32,570 nucleotides of DNA, from the NCBI RefSeq assembly GCF_000987955.1, contig NZ_LAZU01000043.1, positions 1 through 32,570 on the forward strand, in the 5' to 3' direction. The notes beneath the pieces were generated by a model, which was not told the origin of the DNA, ran no database searches, and worked only from the letters and a program-made list of their open reading frames with translations. The stretch is from Paenibacillus sp. DMB20 (lineage in GTDB: Bacteria > Bacillota > Bacilli > Paenibacillales > Paenibacillaceae). Position 1 is the first letter of the stretch. Every line of letters starts with the position of its first letter. The position numbers and the translations under genes are program-made. This document shows positions 9,695 to 17,415 of this stretch, in pieces.

Positions 9695-11097
9695 CTAAGA
9701 TTGTGTTTGATTGTTCTTCTTCGCTTTTGCGCGGGCCCGGATTCTCTCCGCATACCCGGATTTATTCTCCTGCCGCGGTCTGGCTATCGCCATGTCATTT
9801 TCGGCCACGGACTTGGTGATGGTGGAACCGGCTACTACAAATGCGCCTTTGCCCACTTTTACCGGCGCAATCAGATTCACATTGCTGCCGATGAAAGCAT
9901 CATCCTCAACTTCGGTAACGAACTTATTATAACCATCATAGTTTACCGTAATCGCGCCGCATCCGACATTAACATTTTTACCTATTTTTGCATCGCCGAT
10001 GTAGCTGAGATGAGACACTTTGGAGCCGTCGTCAATGGTCGCGTTTTTCACTTCCACGAAATCCCCTACCTTGACATGCTCGCCCAGCTTCGACCCCGGA
10101 CGCAGATAAGCGAACGGTCCAACCGTCGTGCTTGAGCCGACCTCGGCTTGGCAAAGCACGGAGTACTTCACGGACGCCCCGTCTGCAATGACGGAATCCT
10201 CTATTTCGCTGTTAGGGCCGATTTCGCAATTCTTCGCCGATTACGGTCTTCCCTTTTAATATTGTACCCGGATAAATGACCGTGTCTGCACCAAGCGTCA
10301 CATCGGCACCGATATAAGTCGAAGCAGGGTCGATTATCGTTACCCCGTTCAGCATATGGCGGCGTGTTATCCGCTCGCGCATGTACCCTTCGGCTTCGGA
10401 TAGAGCCAAACGGTCATTGACGCCGATCGATTCGGCATGGTCGTCCGTCTGGTAAGCCAGCACCTTATCGCCCGCCTGCTTCAGAATGCCGATGACATCC
10501 GTCAAATAGTATTCCTGCTGCGCATTCTTGTTCGTTACTTTTTCCAGCGCTTCAAACAGCTTGGCATTGTCAAAACAATACGTTCCGGTATTGATTTCGC
10601 AAACCGCGTCTTCTTCGGGACTGCAATCTTTCTGTTCCACGATCCGCAGAACGTCGCCCTGATCCCCCCCGGATCACCCGTCCATAACCTTTCGGGTTGT
10701 CCATATGGGCCGTCAGGACGGTTGCGGCCGCCTGGCTGCTCTCATGCAGCTTCAGAAGGCCTTCAAGGGTCTCGGGCGTAACCAAAGGCGTATCGCCGCA
10801 TATGACGATCGTCGAGCCTTGCTCGCTGCCCAAAAGCTCCTTCGCTTGTTTCACGGCATGGCCGGTTCCCAATTGCTCTTCCTGCAGCACGTATTCGGCC
10901 GCATCTCCGAGATAAGAACGGACCGCTTCGGCTCCGTGGCCAACGACAACGACGCTGCGTTCGCAGCTCACCTGTTCAACCGTTTGCAGCACATGCCCCA
11001 CCATCGGTTTCCCGCAAACGGGGTGCAGTACTTTATATAATTTCGATTTCATTCGTTTGCCCTGCCCGGCGGCGAGGACTATAGCCATTCTTTTCAA
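9695..11097 (-). CDS. glmU: Bifunctional UDP-GlcNAc pyrophosphorylase / glucosamine-1-P acetyltransferase (two frameshifts)
   Basis: GlmU makes UDP-GlcNAc, the first committed sugar nucleotide of peptidoglycan and teichoic acid. The repaired protein has 466 residues. Residues 1-230 are the uridylyltransferase (AIVLAAGQGKRMKSKLYKVLHP, GDTPLVTPETL). Residues 250-455 are the left-handed beta-helix acetyltransferase (TYIGADVTLGADTVIYPG, VGPFAYLRPGSKLGEHV). Frames change at a seven-base C run (10664-10670) and near 10229-10232 inside IGE(D/E)CEIGPN. Each is fixed by removing one base. The TTG start at 11097 is set by GGAGGAGG eight bases upstream. Because the gene is expected to be essential, a real double frameshift is very unlikely. 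It lies between spoVG and prs, the Bacillus order. Confidence 0.95.
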
Positions 11098-11147
11098 GGG
11101 CCCTGCCTCCTCCTCTTGAACTCACTACTGAATATATATCATTCTAG

Positions 11148-11186
11148 AAAAAAAAGAAAAGAGAGCCATGTTTCTGGCTCTCTTTT
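11148..11186 (-). terminator. Terminator of spoVG
   Basis: Arms AAAAGAGAGCCA (11157-11168) and TGGCTCTCTTTT (11175-11186) form a 12-bp stem. A run of eight T follows on the minus strand after a short CTTT. It lies 22 bases after the spoVG stop, so glmU must have its own promoter or depend on read-through. Confidence 0.9.
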
Positions 11187-11208
11187 CCTTGAACCCCAAT
11201 TGTAAATC

Positions 11209-11493
11209 TTAAGCGCCTTCTTCAATGACTTCTTCTTCGGTTGCAGCACGATCGTATTCAGCCAAAACAGCGGACTGGATTTTCTCGCGGGTACCGGAAG
11301 AAATCGGATGGGCAATGTCGCGGAACTCTCCATCAGGAGTGCGTTTGCTCGGCATTGCAACAAACATACCATTATTTCCGTCGATGACGCGAATGTCGTG
11401 AACGACAAATTCATTATCGATGGTAATGGATGCGATTGCTTTCATTCTCCCCTCAGAATTGACACGGCGGAGTCTGACATCCGTAATTTGCAT
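11209..11493 (-). CDS. spoVG: Septation/stage V regulator SpoVG
   Basis: SpoVG is a small nucleic-acid-binding protein that affects septation, sporulation and many surface and virulence genes. The product has 94 residues and matches the family from end to end (MQITDVRLRRVNSEGRMKAI, the central VHDIRVIDGNNGMFVAMPSKR, and the acidic tail ATEEEVIEEGA). The ribosome binding site AAGGTGG is nine bases before the ATG. A near-perfect sigma-H promoter lies about 40-65 bases upstream with an A-rich stretch above it. The gene follows purR directly; the ridA-like yabJ found between them in B. subtilis is absent. Confidence 0.98.
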   Translation of the reverse strand: MQITDVRLRRVNSEGRMKAIASITIDNEFVVHDIRVIDGNNGMFVAMPSKRTPDGEFRDIAHPISSGTREKIQSAVLAEYDRAATEEEVIEEGA

Positions 11494-11531
11494 ATGTGTT
11501 CACCACCTTTTTCCATCAGAGACTTGGTGTA

Positions 11532-11558
11532 TAATTCCACACAGCAATCGGAAATCCT
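11532..11558 (-). promoter_or_regulatory. Sigma-H promoter of spoVG
   Basis: The minus strand shows AGGATTT (11552-11558), 13 bases, then GGAATTA (11532-11538). This is the sigma-H consensus and matches the classic B. subtilis spoVG promoter. Just upstream (near 11586-11610) is a run of nine A within AT-rich DNA, the position of the upstream AT box and AbrB-binding region in B. subtilis. Confidence 0.9.
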
Positions 11559-11784
11559 TCTTTTTCACTCCACAAAATGTCCTAAAATCAGGAATTTTTT
11601 TTTAGAATGTGATATTTTCGACAGACTTCGGGCCCATTCGTTTGAAAACGCTATTATATCGACAAATCCCGCTGGACCTATTTTTAAGGAACCTTGCCAA
11701 GGTATCTCTTAAAATACAGGCCGCATCTTACTCGAACATTAGTCTGACGACTCAATCATGAAAAATGCGTGAGAGTCTATATTC

Positions 11785-12612
11785 CTATATCTTAAAATAA
11801 TTGCCCGGCTTCACGGTAATCATTTTGCTCTTGGAGTCAACGTCGGTAAGGCAGGCCAACGATATATAGTCCTTAAGGAGACGCTCCTCCGATTCAACCG
11901 ATCCGGACTCCACCAGTACGCCGACACCTGCGACCTCGGCATTAAACTCGGCAAGCAAATCGACCATTCCCTGGATCGTTCCGCCTGCTTTCATGAAATC
12001 ATCCACGATCAGGACACGGGACCTTTCTCTCAAAGCACGGCGGGACAAGGACATGGTATGGAGGCTCTTGTGGGATCCGGATACGTAGTTAATGCTAACG
12101 GCAGAGCCTTCCGTAACCTGATGATCCCGGCGGACCAGGACGACCGGAAGATTCAACTGGGCCGCCGTGGCGTAAGCCAGCGGAATCCCCTTCGTCTCCA
12201 CCGTCATGACAACATCGATGTTCCGGTCGGCAAAGGCGGTCGCAATGATTTTTCCCGCTTCGTTCATAAGGGAAGGTTGCCCGAGCAGATCGGACATATA
12301 CAGGTAGCCTCCGGGCAAAATCCGGTCGGACTGCTGCAGCTTCCGGCATAACTCCTCCGCAAAGGCCAAGGCATGGTCCTTCCGAAGCTTCGGTATATAT
12401 TTTACGCCGCCGGCAGCTCCTGCAAGGGTCTGGAGCTCGCCCAGCCCCTCATCTTCAAACACTTCCTTGATAATCCCAAGGTCTTCGCTGATGGACGATT
12501 TGGCGGCTCCATAACGCTCGGCGAACGTCGTCAGGGGGATCAAGGTATGCGGTTCGGACAATAAATACTGGGTCATATCAACCAATCGTTCGCTTCGTTT
12601 TAATTTTTTCAC
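11785..12612 (-). CDS. purR: Purine operon repressor PurR
   Basis: PurR represses purine synthesis and transport genes and is released by PRPP. The 275-residue product has an N-terminal winged-helix domain (1-75) and a C-terminal phosphoribosyltransferase-like domain with the PRPP-binding motif VLIVDDFMKAGGT at 200-212. The GTG start at 12612 follows GAGGAA. A PurBox-like site at 12627-12639, right before the start, suggests autoregulation as in B. subtilis. It lies between ispE and spoVG; yabJ is missing. Confidence 0.97.
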   Translation of the reverse strand: MKKLKRSERLVDMTQYLLSEPHTLIPLTTFAERYGAAKSSISEDLGIIKEVFEDEGLGELQTLAGAAGGVKYIPKLRKDHALAFAEELCRKLQQSDRILPGGYLYMSDLLGQPSLMNEAGKIIATAFADRNIDVVMTVETKGIPLAYATAAQLNLPVVLVRRDHQVTEGSAVSINYVSGSHKSLHTMSLSRRALRERSRVLIVDDFMKAGGTIQGMVDLLAEFNAEVAGVGVLVESGSVESEERLLKDYISLACLTDVDSKSKMITVKPGNYFKI

Positions 12613-12626
12613 GTGGGTTCCTCGCT

Positions 12627-12639
12627 AAATCCGAATATT
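12627..12639 (+). promoter_or_regulatory. PurBox-like operator before purR
   Basis: AAATCCGAATATT matches the PurBox consensus AWWWCCGAACWWT at 12 of 13 positions. It lies 15 bases upstream of the purR start, next to a TATAAT. PurR usually binds two inverted boxes. I see only a degraded second CCGAAA at about 12691, and in the same orientation. Confidence 0.45.
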
Positions 12640-12777
12640 ATATTGTAAATATATCATTTTTGTACGTATTTACACAAGATCATAAACATACCGAAACGGC
12701 TTGTCTCCCTTCTCATAAGCGAATGCGCTTTTGCGGGAAGGAATCAAAAAGGTGCCAGCGACAGCCTCCCCTAACCT

Positions 12778-13633
12778 CTAGGTAAGCAATCTCACCGCGT
12801 ACACTTCTTTGCAAAAGCCTCTGAGGCCGTTATAAATCCTCGCCACCTTCGATTCTTTGGATACCAGTCCGAATACCGTCGGCCCGCTTCCCGACATCAA
12901 CGCGCCATCCGCTCCAAGCTTTAGCATCGCTTCTTTTAACTGCTGCACCTCCGGGTGCAGCTTAAGCGTCACTTCTTCCAGAACGTTGCCCAATTGGCGG
13001 CACATTTCCGCAAAACTCCCCGCCTCTAGCGCTGCTACCATATCCTTGGCGGATGGGTGGTCCTTGATGCTCTCGCTCCTGAGCCGGCCGTACACCGCCG
13101 CGGTCGATACGTTTATCGGAGGTTTGGCCACAACGGCCCAGCATTGGGGCGGATTGGGTACCCGGGTGAGGATTTCTCCACGGCCCGTCGCCAGCGCCGA
13201 TCCTCCCGCAACACAGAAAGGAACATCCGACCCCAGCTCCGCCCCGAGGGTCAACAGGTCCTTCATAGGAATATTCAAGTTCCACAAACGGTTTAAACCT
13301 CGCAGTGTTGCGGCCGCATCGCTGCTGCCGCCGGCCAATCCGGCCGCTACAGGTATTTTTTTTGTCCAGATGGACGTGAACGCCCTTACGGACGTCATAA
13401 CGCTCCTTGATGAGCCTGGCGGCCTGAAAAGCCAGGTTCTTCTCGTCCAGCGGTATGTAGCCGGCCTGACTCGTTATCATAATCGTATCCCTGGACTGTT
13501 CCGACATCTCCAGCCGATCCGCCAGATCGATCATCGTCATGACCATTTCCACCTCGTGGAATCCATCCGGCCTTTTATGCAGTACGTCCAGCATCAAATT
13601 GATTTTTGCCGGTGCTTTTTCATATATTTTCAA
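12778..13633 (-). CDS. ispE: 4-diphosphocytidyl-2-C-methyl-D-erythritol kinase (one frameshift)
   Basis: IspE phosphorylates CDP-methylerythritol in the non-mevalonate isoprenoid pathway. The repaired protein has 284 residues (289 in B. subtilis). It has the substrate motif APAKINLMLDV with Lys10, the GHMP-kinase ATP loop PVAAGLAGGSSDAAA around residues 94-108, the catalytic-Asp segment GSDVPFC and a C-terminal MSGSGPTVFGLV. The frame breaks at an eight-base run (13356-13363) just before the ATP loop, and removing one base fixes it. TTG 13633, seven bases after AGGTG, is the likely start. A sigma-A promoter lies at 13702-13730. The pathway is essential in bacilli, so the break is probably a sequence error. 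Confidence 0.95.
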
Positions 13634-13701
13634 AAACGTTCACCTGTCCTTAGCTTTTCCCATAAGCACAACTTAACACATTCGGGGAAAAACTTCTAAT
13701 G

Positions 13702-13730
13702 ACTATATATTAACAAACAGGCGCGTTCAA
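13702..13730 (-). promoter_or_regulatory. Sigma-A promoter of ispE
   Basis: The minus strand shows TTGAAC (13725-13730), 17 bases, then TATAGT (13702-13707), about 70 bases before the ispE start. Spacing is ideal and each box matches at least four of six bases. Confidence 0.6.
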
Positions 13731-13770
13731 GTCATTTCCCGCATCAGGTCCCTTTCACCCTTCTTCGCAA

Positions 13771-13801
13771 AGGAAAAGGGCCTTCCGGCATCGGAAGACC
13801 C
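13771..13801 (-). terminator. Terminator of sspF
   Basis: The minus strand forms GGTCTTCC / GGAAGGCC (one wobble) with a short loop, followed by CTTTTCCTTT. It lies 14 bases after the sspF stop. Confidence 0.8.
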
Positions 13802-13814
13802 CCCACCACTACGG

Positions 13815-13997
13815 TTAACGTCCGGAACCGCGGGCCGCGCGCTCCGCAAGCTCAATCGCTTTTTTGACCATATTGCCGGCGTCGCTGGCTTTAATTCCAC
13901 CCCAGCCTTCTTTTTGCACGGTATCGTAGAAGCCCAGTTCTTTAGCCAGCTCGTTCTTCAGTTCCTCCGACATGATGCTGCGTCGTCTCCGGCTCAT
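13815..13997 (-). CDS. sspF: Small acid-soluble spore protein, alpha/beta type (SspF-like)
   Basis: This 60-residue protein coats and protects spore DNA. It opens MSRRRRSIMSEELKNELAKE, followed by LGFYDTVQKEGWGGI, and ends DAGNMVKKAIELAERAARGSGR, the SspF pattern. ATG 13997 is chosen over the in-frame TTG 14003 because it is ten bases from AAGGAGG. It lies between veg and ispE, as in B. subtilis, with its own sigma-G-type promoter and terminator. Confidence 0.95.
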   Translation of the reverse strand: MSRRRRSIMSEELKNELAKELGFYDTVQKEGWGGIKASDAGNMVKKAIELAERAARGSGR

Positions 13998-14046
13998 CGT
14001 CAATCCGCCTCCTTAAGAATGTGGTGATGATAAGGGTGACCCGTCT

Positions 14047-14075
14047 TATTATGCACCCGTACCGGGTGCTCATTC
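14047..14075 (-). promoter_or_regulatory. Putative sigma-G promoter of sspF
   Basis: The minus strand shows GAATG (14071-14075), 17 bases, then CATAATA (14047-14053), fitting GHATR / CATnHTA. Small acid-soluble spore protein genes are standard sigma-G targets. The spacer holds a perfect inverted repeat. Confidence 0.65.
14053..14069. repeat. Perfect inverted repeat inside the sspF promoter spacer
   Basis: GCACCCG, TAC, CGGGTGC form a 7-bp inverted repeat with a 3-base centre. It fills the space between the proposed -35 and -10 and overlaps the end of the -10. It has the form of a repressor operator or a DNA-bending site, but I know of no matching factor. Confidence 0.6.
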
Positions 14076-14161
14076 TCCTGCATTCATGGCAAGTAGAAGC
14101 AAATCCATTGTCCTTTTTGATAAAGACGATGGTTATTTCGGTAAAAATAAAATATTGGAAC

Positions 14162-14195
14162 TAAAAACAGCCCCCGAAACACGGAGGCTGTTTAC
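14162..14195 (-). terminator. Terminator of veg
   Basis: The minus strand forms AACAGCCTCCG / CGGGGGCTGTT with a 5-base loop, followed by TTTAG. It lies 13 bases after the veg stop. Confidence 0.85.
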
Positions 14196-14207
14196 GCATT
14201 ACAAAAG

Positions 14208-14483
14208 TTATGACTTGATATAGGTGATGCGCAACTGGCAGTCATCGTCAAGAACCATGATTTCCACCGTTTCCGTCAATATATCCGCATAACTGTAAGA
14301 CACTCGTTTAAAGGTTTGCTGGTCTTGATCCAGCTTCACAATGAAAACAGAAGGGTACGTTTCTTCCAAAACACCAGTACGCTCAACGGTCTTACGGCGA
14401 CCACCGTTTGCCCGCAGCGTAATTTTTTGCCCAAGATGAGCATCCAAACTGCGTTTGATTTCCAACAGCGCATTTTTAGCCAT
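14208..14483 (-). CDS. veg: Veg protein
   Basis: Veg is a small, highly expressed protein of Gram-positive bacteria. In B. subtilis it promotes biofilm formation by acting on SinR-controlled genes. The product has 91 residues and matches along its length (MAKNALLEIKRSLDAHLGQK, then ANGGRRKTVERTGVLEETYPSVFIVKL). The fold appears to be an Sm-like barrel. Two strong promoters in tandem lie upstream, in keeping with the very strong B. subtilis veg promoter region. Position between yabG and sspF is conserved. Confidence 0.97.
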   Translation of the reverse strand: MAKNALLEIKRSLDAHLGQKITLRANGGRRKTVERTGVLEETYPSVFIVKLDQDQQTFKRVSYSYADILTETVEIMVLDDDCQLRITYIKS

Positions 14484-14510
14484 TGTCGACGACCACCTCT
14501 TTCCTTGTCC

Positions 14511-14539
14511 ATTATATCAGTTTACTGTAACCTTGTCAA
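14511..14539 (-). promoter_or_regulatory. veg proximal sigma-A promoter (P2)
   Basis: The minus strand shows TTGACA (14534-14539), 17 bases, then TATAAT (14511-14516), with TG one base before the -10. Both boxes are perfect, so this should be one of the strongest promoters in the window. Confidence 0.92.
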
Positions 14540-14552
14540 ATCAAAACCATTA

Positions 14553-14582
14553 ATTATATCAGCAACAAAAATAAGTTGTCAA
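14553..14582 (-). promoter_or_regulatory. veg distal sigma-A promoter (P1)
   Basis: The minus strand shows TTGACA (14577-14582), 18 bases, then TATAAT (14553-14558), again with an extended TG. It is 42 bases upstream of P2 and an A7 tract lies just above it. About 170 bases further up, to the yabG terminators, show nothing else that I can support. Confidence 0.88.
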
Positions 14583-14753
14583 CGAATTTTTTTGCGACTT
14601 TCACATATCGAGCGAAGAACCGTTATTATGCGCAGAAACGACATGAAATATGCGCCTTTCCTGGGGACGATTTTTGAGGCTTTATCCATCCCCATCAAAA
14701 TGGAAAAACAGGGTGCAATCCTCTATTTGAGAAAAGGCCCGGGAACCTGAAAA

Positions 14754-14789
14754 TCAAAAAAAGGCCAACCAGATCATTCTGGTTAGCCT
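14754..14789 (-). terminator. Second terminator after yabG
   Basis: The minus strand forms GGCTAACCAGA / TCTGGTTGGCC with a short loop, followed by seven T. It backs up a first hairpin at 14795-14840 and insulates veg from yabG. Confidence 0.85.
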
Positions 14790-14794
14790 AATAA

Positions 14795-14840
14795 TACAAA
14801 AGCTGCCCTGCATCATATCGAATGATATGAGCGGACAGCT
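14795..14840 (-). terminator. First terminator after yabG
   Basis: An imperfect 40-base hairpin has outer arms AGCTGTCC and GGGCAGCT and inner arms TCATATC and GATATGA, with the tail TTTTGTATT on the minus strand. Two hairpins in a row suggest strict insulation of the strong veg promoters. Confidence 0.7.
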
Positions 14841-14903
14841 CTTCTCAATAAATCGGTAAGACACGGGTTCGATATACCCGGCAAGACGACCTCCCGGAGG
14901 CTC

Positions 14904-15800
14904 TTAGCTAACAGACGGCGTTACCTTCAGCGTGGATAAGTCGTTCAGGCGAGGCAGTCCGATTCGGTAGCTGCCTCGTGTCTCTATGCCGCCCACGCCT
15001 TGGCTGCCACTGATCGTGTTATGAAGCACGTCATTCATGTTTACGGTTTCCCGGACGGACGTATACGCCGCCTTAGCGGCCACATAGACGGGATCCAAGG
15101 CATGGATAAGCACGCGTCCCGGCGAGCTTGCAAAATTGGCTCCGGATTGGAGCAGCGCCTCAAAATGCGACTGGCACGCCCCGGCTACGACGATAAGCGT
15201 ATCCAGATTACGTTCGTACTTCCTTGCTACCTGTATCGCTTTAACGAAATTTTGCGAATTTTTGTAGCTTTCCAGGCTGTAGAGATCATACGGCTGACGG
15301 CGCTTCAACACCCCGTCATGCCCGGTAATGACCACTATATCGGGACGGACCTGCGGCAGCAGGCGGTATAGCGCTTCAGCCATGGCCGATTCATGAACGT
15401 AATGCCCTTCGGCAGGAACCCGAAGCTGTTGATACAGCGTCAGGCTTTTTTTCAGATATACGGGGTCTCCATCCAAATGCAGAACCTTGCCGGGCACGTC
15501 GAAGTATCCTTTGTCGCCGGTCTTTCCCCATTCCGTGCGCAAATCGGCCAGACGGCGCCGACTTTGCTCCTGACGGTCCTTCTGCAACCGTGTTAACGAC
15601 TCATTCGCTTTGATCTGCGCCTGCTTTGTTCTCTCGCTCATGGCAGGATGCGGAACGCGCACGAGATCTCCAAGGGGCGAGTCGGCCAGCAGCCGAAAAT
15701 CGGTTCCCTTGATGATGGCTATATTCTGACGAACATCCTCCACACGGAACGTCACGTCGCCGCCATACGATCTTCGAACGACCAAGTCTCCCATATTCAT
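14904..15800 (-). CDS. yabG: Sporulation-specific cysteine protease YabG
   Basis: YabG cleaves spore coat and germination-related proteins late in sporulation. The product has 298 residues from ATG 15800; a GTG one codon upstream is possible, but AGGGGTG is better placed for ATG. Numbered from the GTG, the catalytic pair is His162 in VVITGHDGV and Cys210 in VVAGACQSHFEAL, as in Clostridioides and Bacillus YabG. The N-terminus (MGDLVVRRSYGGDVTFRVED) is a small barrel-like domain. It follows rsmA and ends in two terminators. Confidence 0.95.
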   Translation of the reverse strand: MNMGDLVVRRSYGGDVTFRVEDVRQNIAIIKGTDFRLLADSPLGDLVRVPHPAMSERTKQAQIKANESLTRLQKDRQEQSRRRLADLRTEWGKTGDKGYFDVPGKVLHLDGDPVYLKKSLTLYQQLRVPAEGHYVHESAMAEALYRLLPQVRPDIVVITGHDGVLKRRQPYDLYSLESYKNSQNFVKAIQVARKYERNLDTLIVVAGACQSHFEALLQSGANFASSPGRVLIHALDPVYVAAKAAYTSVRETVNMNDVLHNTISGSQGVGGIETRGSYRIGLPRLNDLSTLKVTPSVS

Positions 15801-15864
15801 CACAGCATCACCCCTATCCCCATCCTATGGGCATATGGGGGGATTGGTTCGTGCCGCGGCAAAA

Positions 15865-16749
15865 TTAACGTATGCCCGCTTTCAGGAACACGCTGCTGAG
15901 CCTTGCATATTCCTCTATGCTTAACGTCTCTCCCCGCCGTGACGGATCGATGCCGGCCTCCTGAAGCAGCGCCTCCAGCCGTTCACGTCCCTCTCCGGGG
16001 AAAAAGCGGCTTTTGAGGTTATTCGCGATCGTCTTACGCCGCTGGGTGAATGAAGCTTGCATCACTTCAAAAAAATGCGCCTCGTCCTCTACGTGAACAG
16101 GAGGCTTCTCACGCACCTTTAACCGGATGACAGCCGATTCCACGTTCGGTTGCGGAATAAAGACCGTATGCGGTACCGTACAGACCATCTGAGGCTCACA
16201 GTAATATTGCACCGCGATGCTCAGGGAGCCGTAATCCTTGGTGCCGGGAGACGCGGCCATCCGTTCGGCCACTTCTTTTTGAATCATGACCACGATATTT
16301 TCCAGCGGCAGCTTTTCCTCCAGGAGCTTCATCAGGATCGGCGTTGTCACATAGTACGGCAAGTTGGCTACTACGCTTATCTTGGATACGCCCCCGAAGC
16401 GGCGTTCGAACAGATCGCGCAAGTCCACCTTCAGCACATCGCCATGCTCTACCGTCACATTCGGATACGGCTCCAGAACTTCGCGAAGAATCGGTATAAG
16501 GCGCTGGTCGATTTCCACGGCCGTAACGGTTTCTGCGGCCTGGGCAAGCTTCTCCGTCAGAGCCCCGATACCGGGCCCGATCTCCAGCGCTCCTTTATCC
16601 TTATCCAAATCCGCGGCATCCACGATTTTGTTCAGGATATTCTGATCAATCAAAAAATTCTGCCCCAGGCTTTTCTTAAAAGAAAAACCATAGCGCTGGA
16701 TAATCTCCTTAGTTCTTCTTGGGGTCGATATATCATCGATCCGGTTCAT
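15865..16749 (-). CDS. rsmA: 16S rRNA dimethyladenosine transferase
   Basis: RsmA (KsgA) dimethylates two adjacent adenines near the 3' end of 16S rRNA and acts as a late 30S assembly checkpoint. The product has 294 residues. It has GQNFL at 29-33, the SAM-binding LEIGPGIGALT near 55-65, and the catalytic NLPYYVTTP around 129-137, and a C-terminal helical domain with FTQRRKTIANNLKS. ATG 16749 is eight bases after GGAGGG and lies inside the end of rnmV (17-base overlap), so the two are translationally coupled. Confidence 0.97.
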   Translation of the reverse strand: MNRIDDISTPRRTKEIIQRYGFSFKKSLGQNFLIDQNILNKIVDAADLDKDKGALEIGPGIGALTEKLAQAAETVTAVEIDQRLIPILREVLEPYPNVTVEHGDVLKVDLRDLFERRFGGVSKISVVANLPYYVTTPILMKLLEEKLPLENIVVMIQKEVAERMAASPGTKDYGSLSIAVQYYCEPQMVCTVPHTVFIPQPNVESAVIRLKVREKPPVHVEDEAHFFEVMQASFTQRRKTIANNLKSRFFPGEGRERLEALLQEAGIDPSRRGETLSIEEYARLSSVFLKAGIR

Positions 16750-17296
16750 TCATTGTCCCTCCCTCTTCCAGCACGGCCAGCGCTTCCGCGAATTCTTCAC
16801 GCGTGATTTGAAACATGGCAAGCCGTTTGTGGAATTGCTTGCCGTTACAATATCCGATTCCAAGCAAATTGCCCATGATCATCCGTCTCGCCGCAGCCTG
16901 GGGATGAACCATCAAGCCCGCTTCGATCAGATCGTCCAGTCCAATCAGGCTCTCTGCGCCATCAAACGAAGTATGGACCCGCGAGAGCGCATGACGGATC
17001 GCCTCAGGCGATGCATTTTCCACTCCAATATCGCCCTTGCGGGTCGCGTCCGCTTCAGGGATGAACGCATGCTTGCAGCCCGGAACCTTGTTGTCGATAA
17101 TTTTTCGGATACGCTCGCCGGCATGGTCCGGATCGGTCAGGATAATGACCCCCCGCCTTTCTTTTGCCATTGCTATCCGTTTCAAAATCCGGCTGTTGAT
17201 TGCCGATCCCCCGGTCTCAATCGTATCCGCCTCTACGGCACGCTTAATAGCCACCGTATCGTCACGGCCCTCCACGACAATAACTTCCTTGATCAT
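16733..17296 (-). CDS. rnmV: Ribonuclease M5
   Basis: RNase M5 makes the final cuts of 5S rRNA precursor in low-GC Gram-positives. The product has 187 residues from ATG 17296. Its Toprim domain has Glu9 in VVEGRDD (5-13) and the metal-binding LTDPDHAGERIR (53-64). An upstream in-frame start at 17341 would fall inside the terminator palindrome and is rejected. It overlaps rsmA, as in Bacillus. Its 5S substrate is encoded at the right end of this window. Confidence 0.95.
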   Translation of the reverse strand: MIKEVIVVEGRDDTVAIKRAVEADTIETGGSAINSRILKRIAMAKERRGVIILTDPDHAGERIRKIIDNKVPGCKHAFIPEADATRKGDIGVENASPEAIRHALSRVHTSFDGAESLIGLDDLIEAGLMVHPQAAARRMIMGNLLGIGYCNGKQFHKRLAMFQITREEFAEALAVLEEGGTMNEPDR

Positions 17297-17309
17297 GTTT
17301 CCAACGTCT

Positions 17310-17350
17310 TCCTTCCCAAAACAAAAGAAGAGGATGATCATCCTCTTCTT
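17310..17350 (-). terminator. 26-bp perfect palindrome acting as yabE terminator
   Basis: Positions 17325-17350 are a perfect palindrome with arms AAGAAGAGGATGA and TCATCCTCTTCTT. The minus strand continues TTGTTTTGGG. It sits 65 bases after yabE and 29 bases before rnmV. It may separate the two or act as a partial attenuator before rnmV. Confidence 0.75.
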
Positions 17351-17415
17351 AGCATCTCAGCATATTAATTAAATAGTATAGCATTAGCATGGCATTGTAA
17401 AACGAAAATCATGCG

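Noticed and set aside
12746..12777. Terminator after ispE
   Set aside because: There is a run of five T, but the stem before it has several mismatches.
14628..14750. 40-residue plus-strand ORF starting MRRNDMKYAPFLG between veg and yabG
   Set aside because: It has no ribosome binding site, ends in the terminator region and lies upstream of and antisense to the veg promoters.
15804..15850. Sigma-K promoter for yabG
   Set aside because: A CATACGTTA fits the sigma-K -10, but no AC-type -35 lies at the right distance, so it was not listed.
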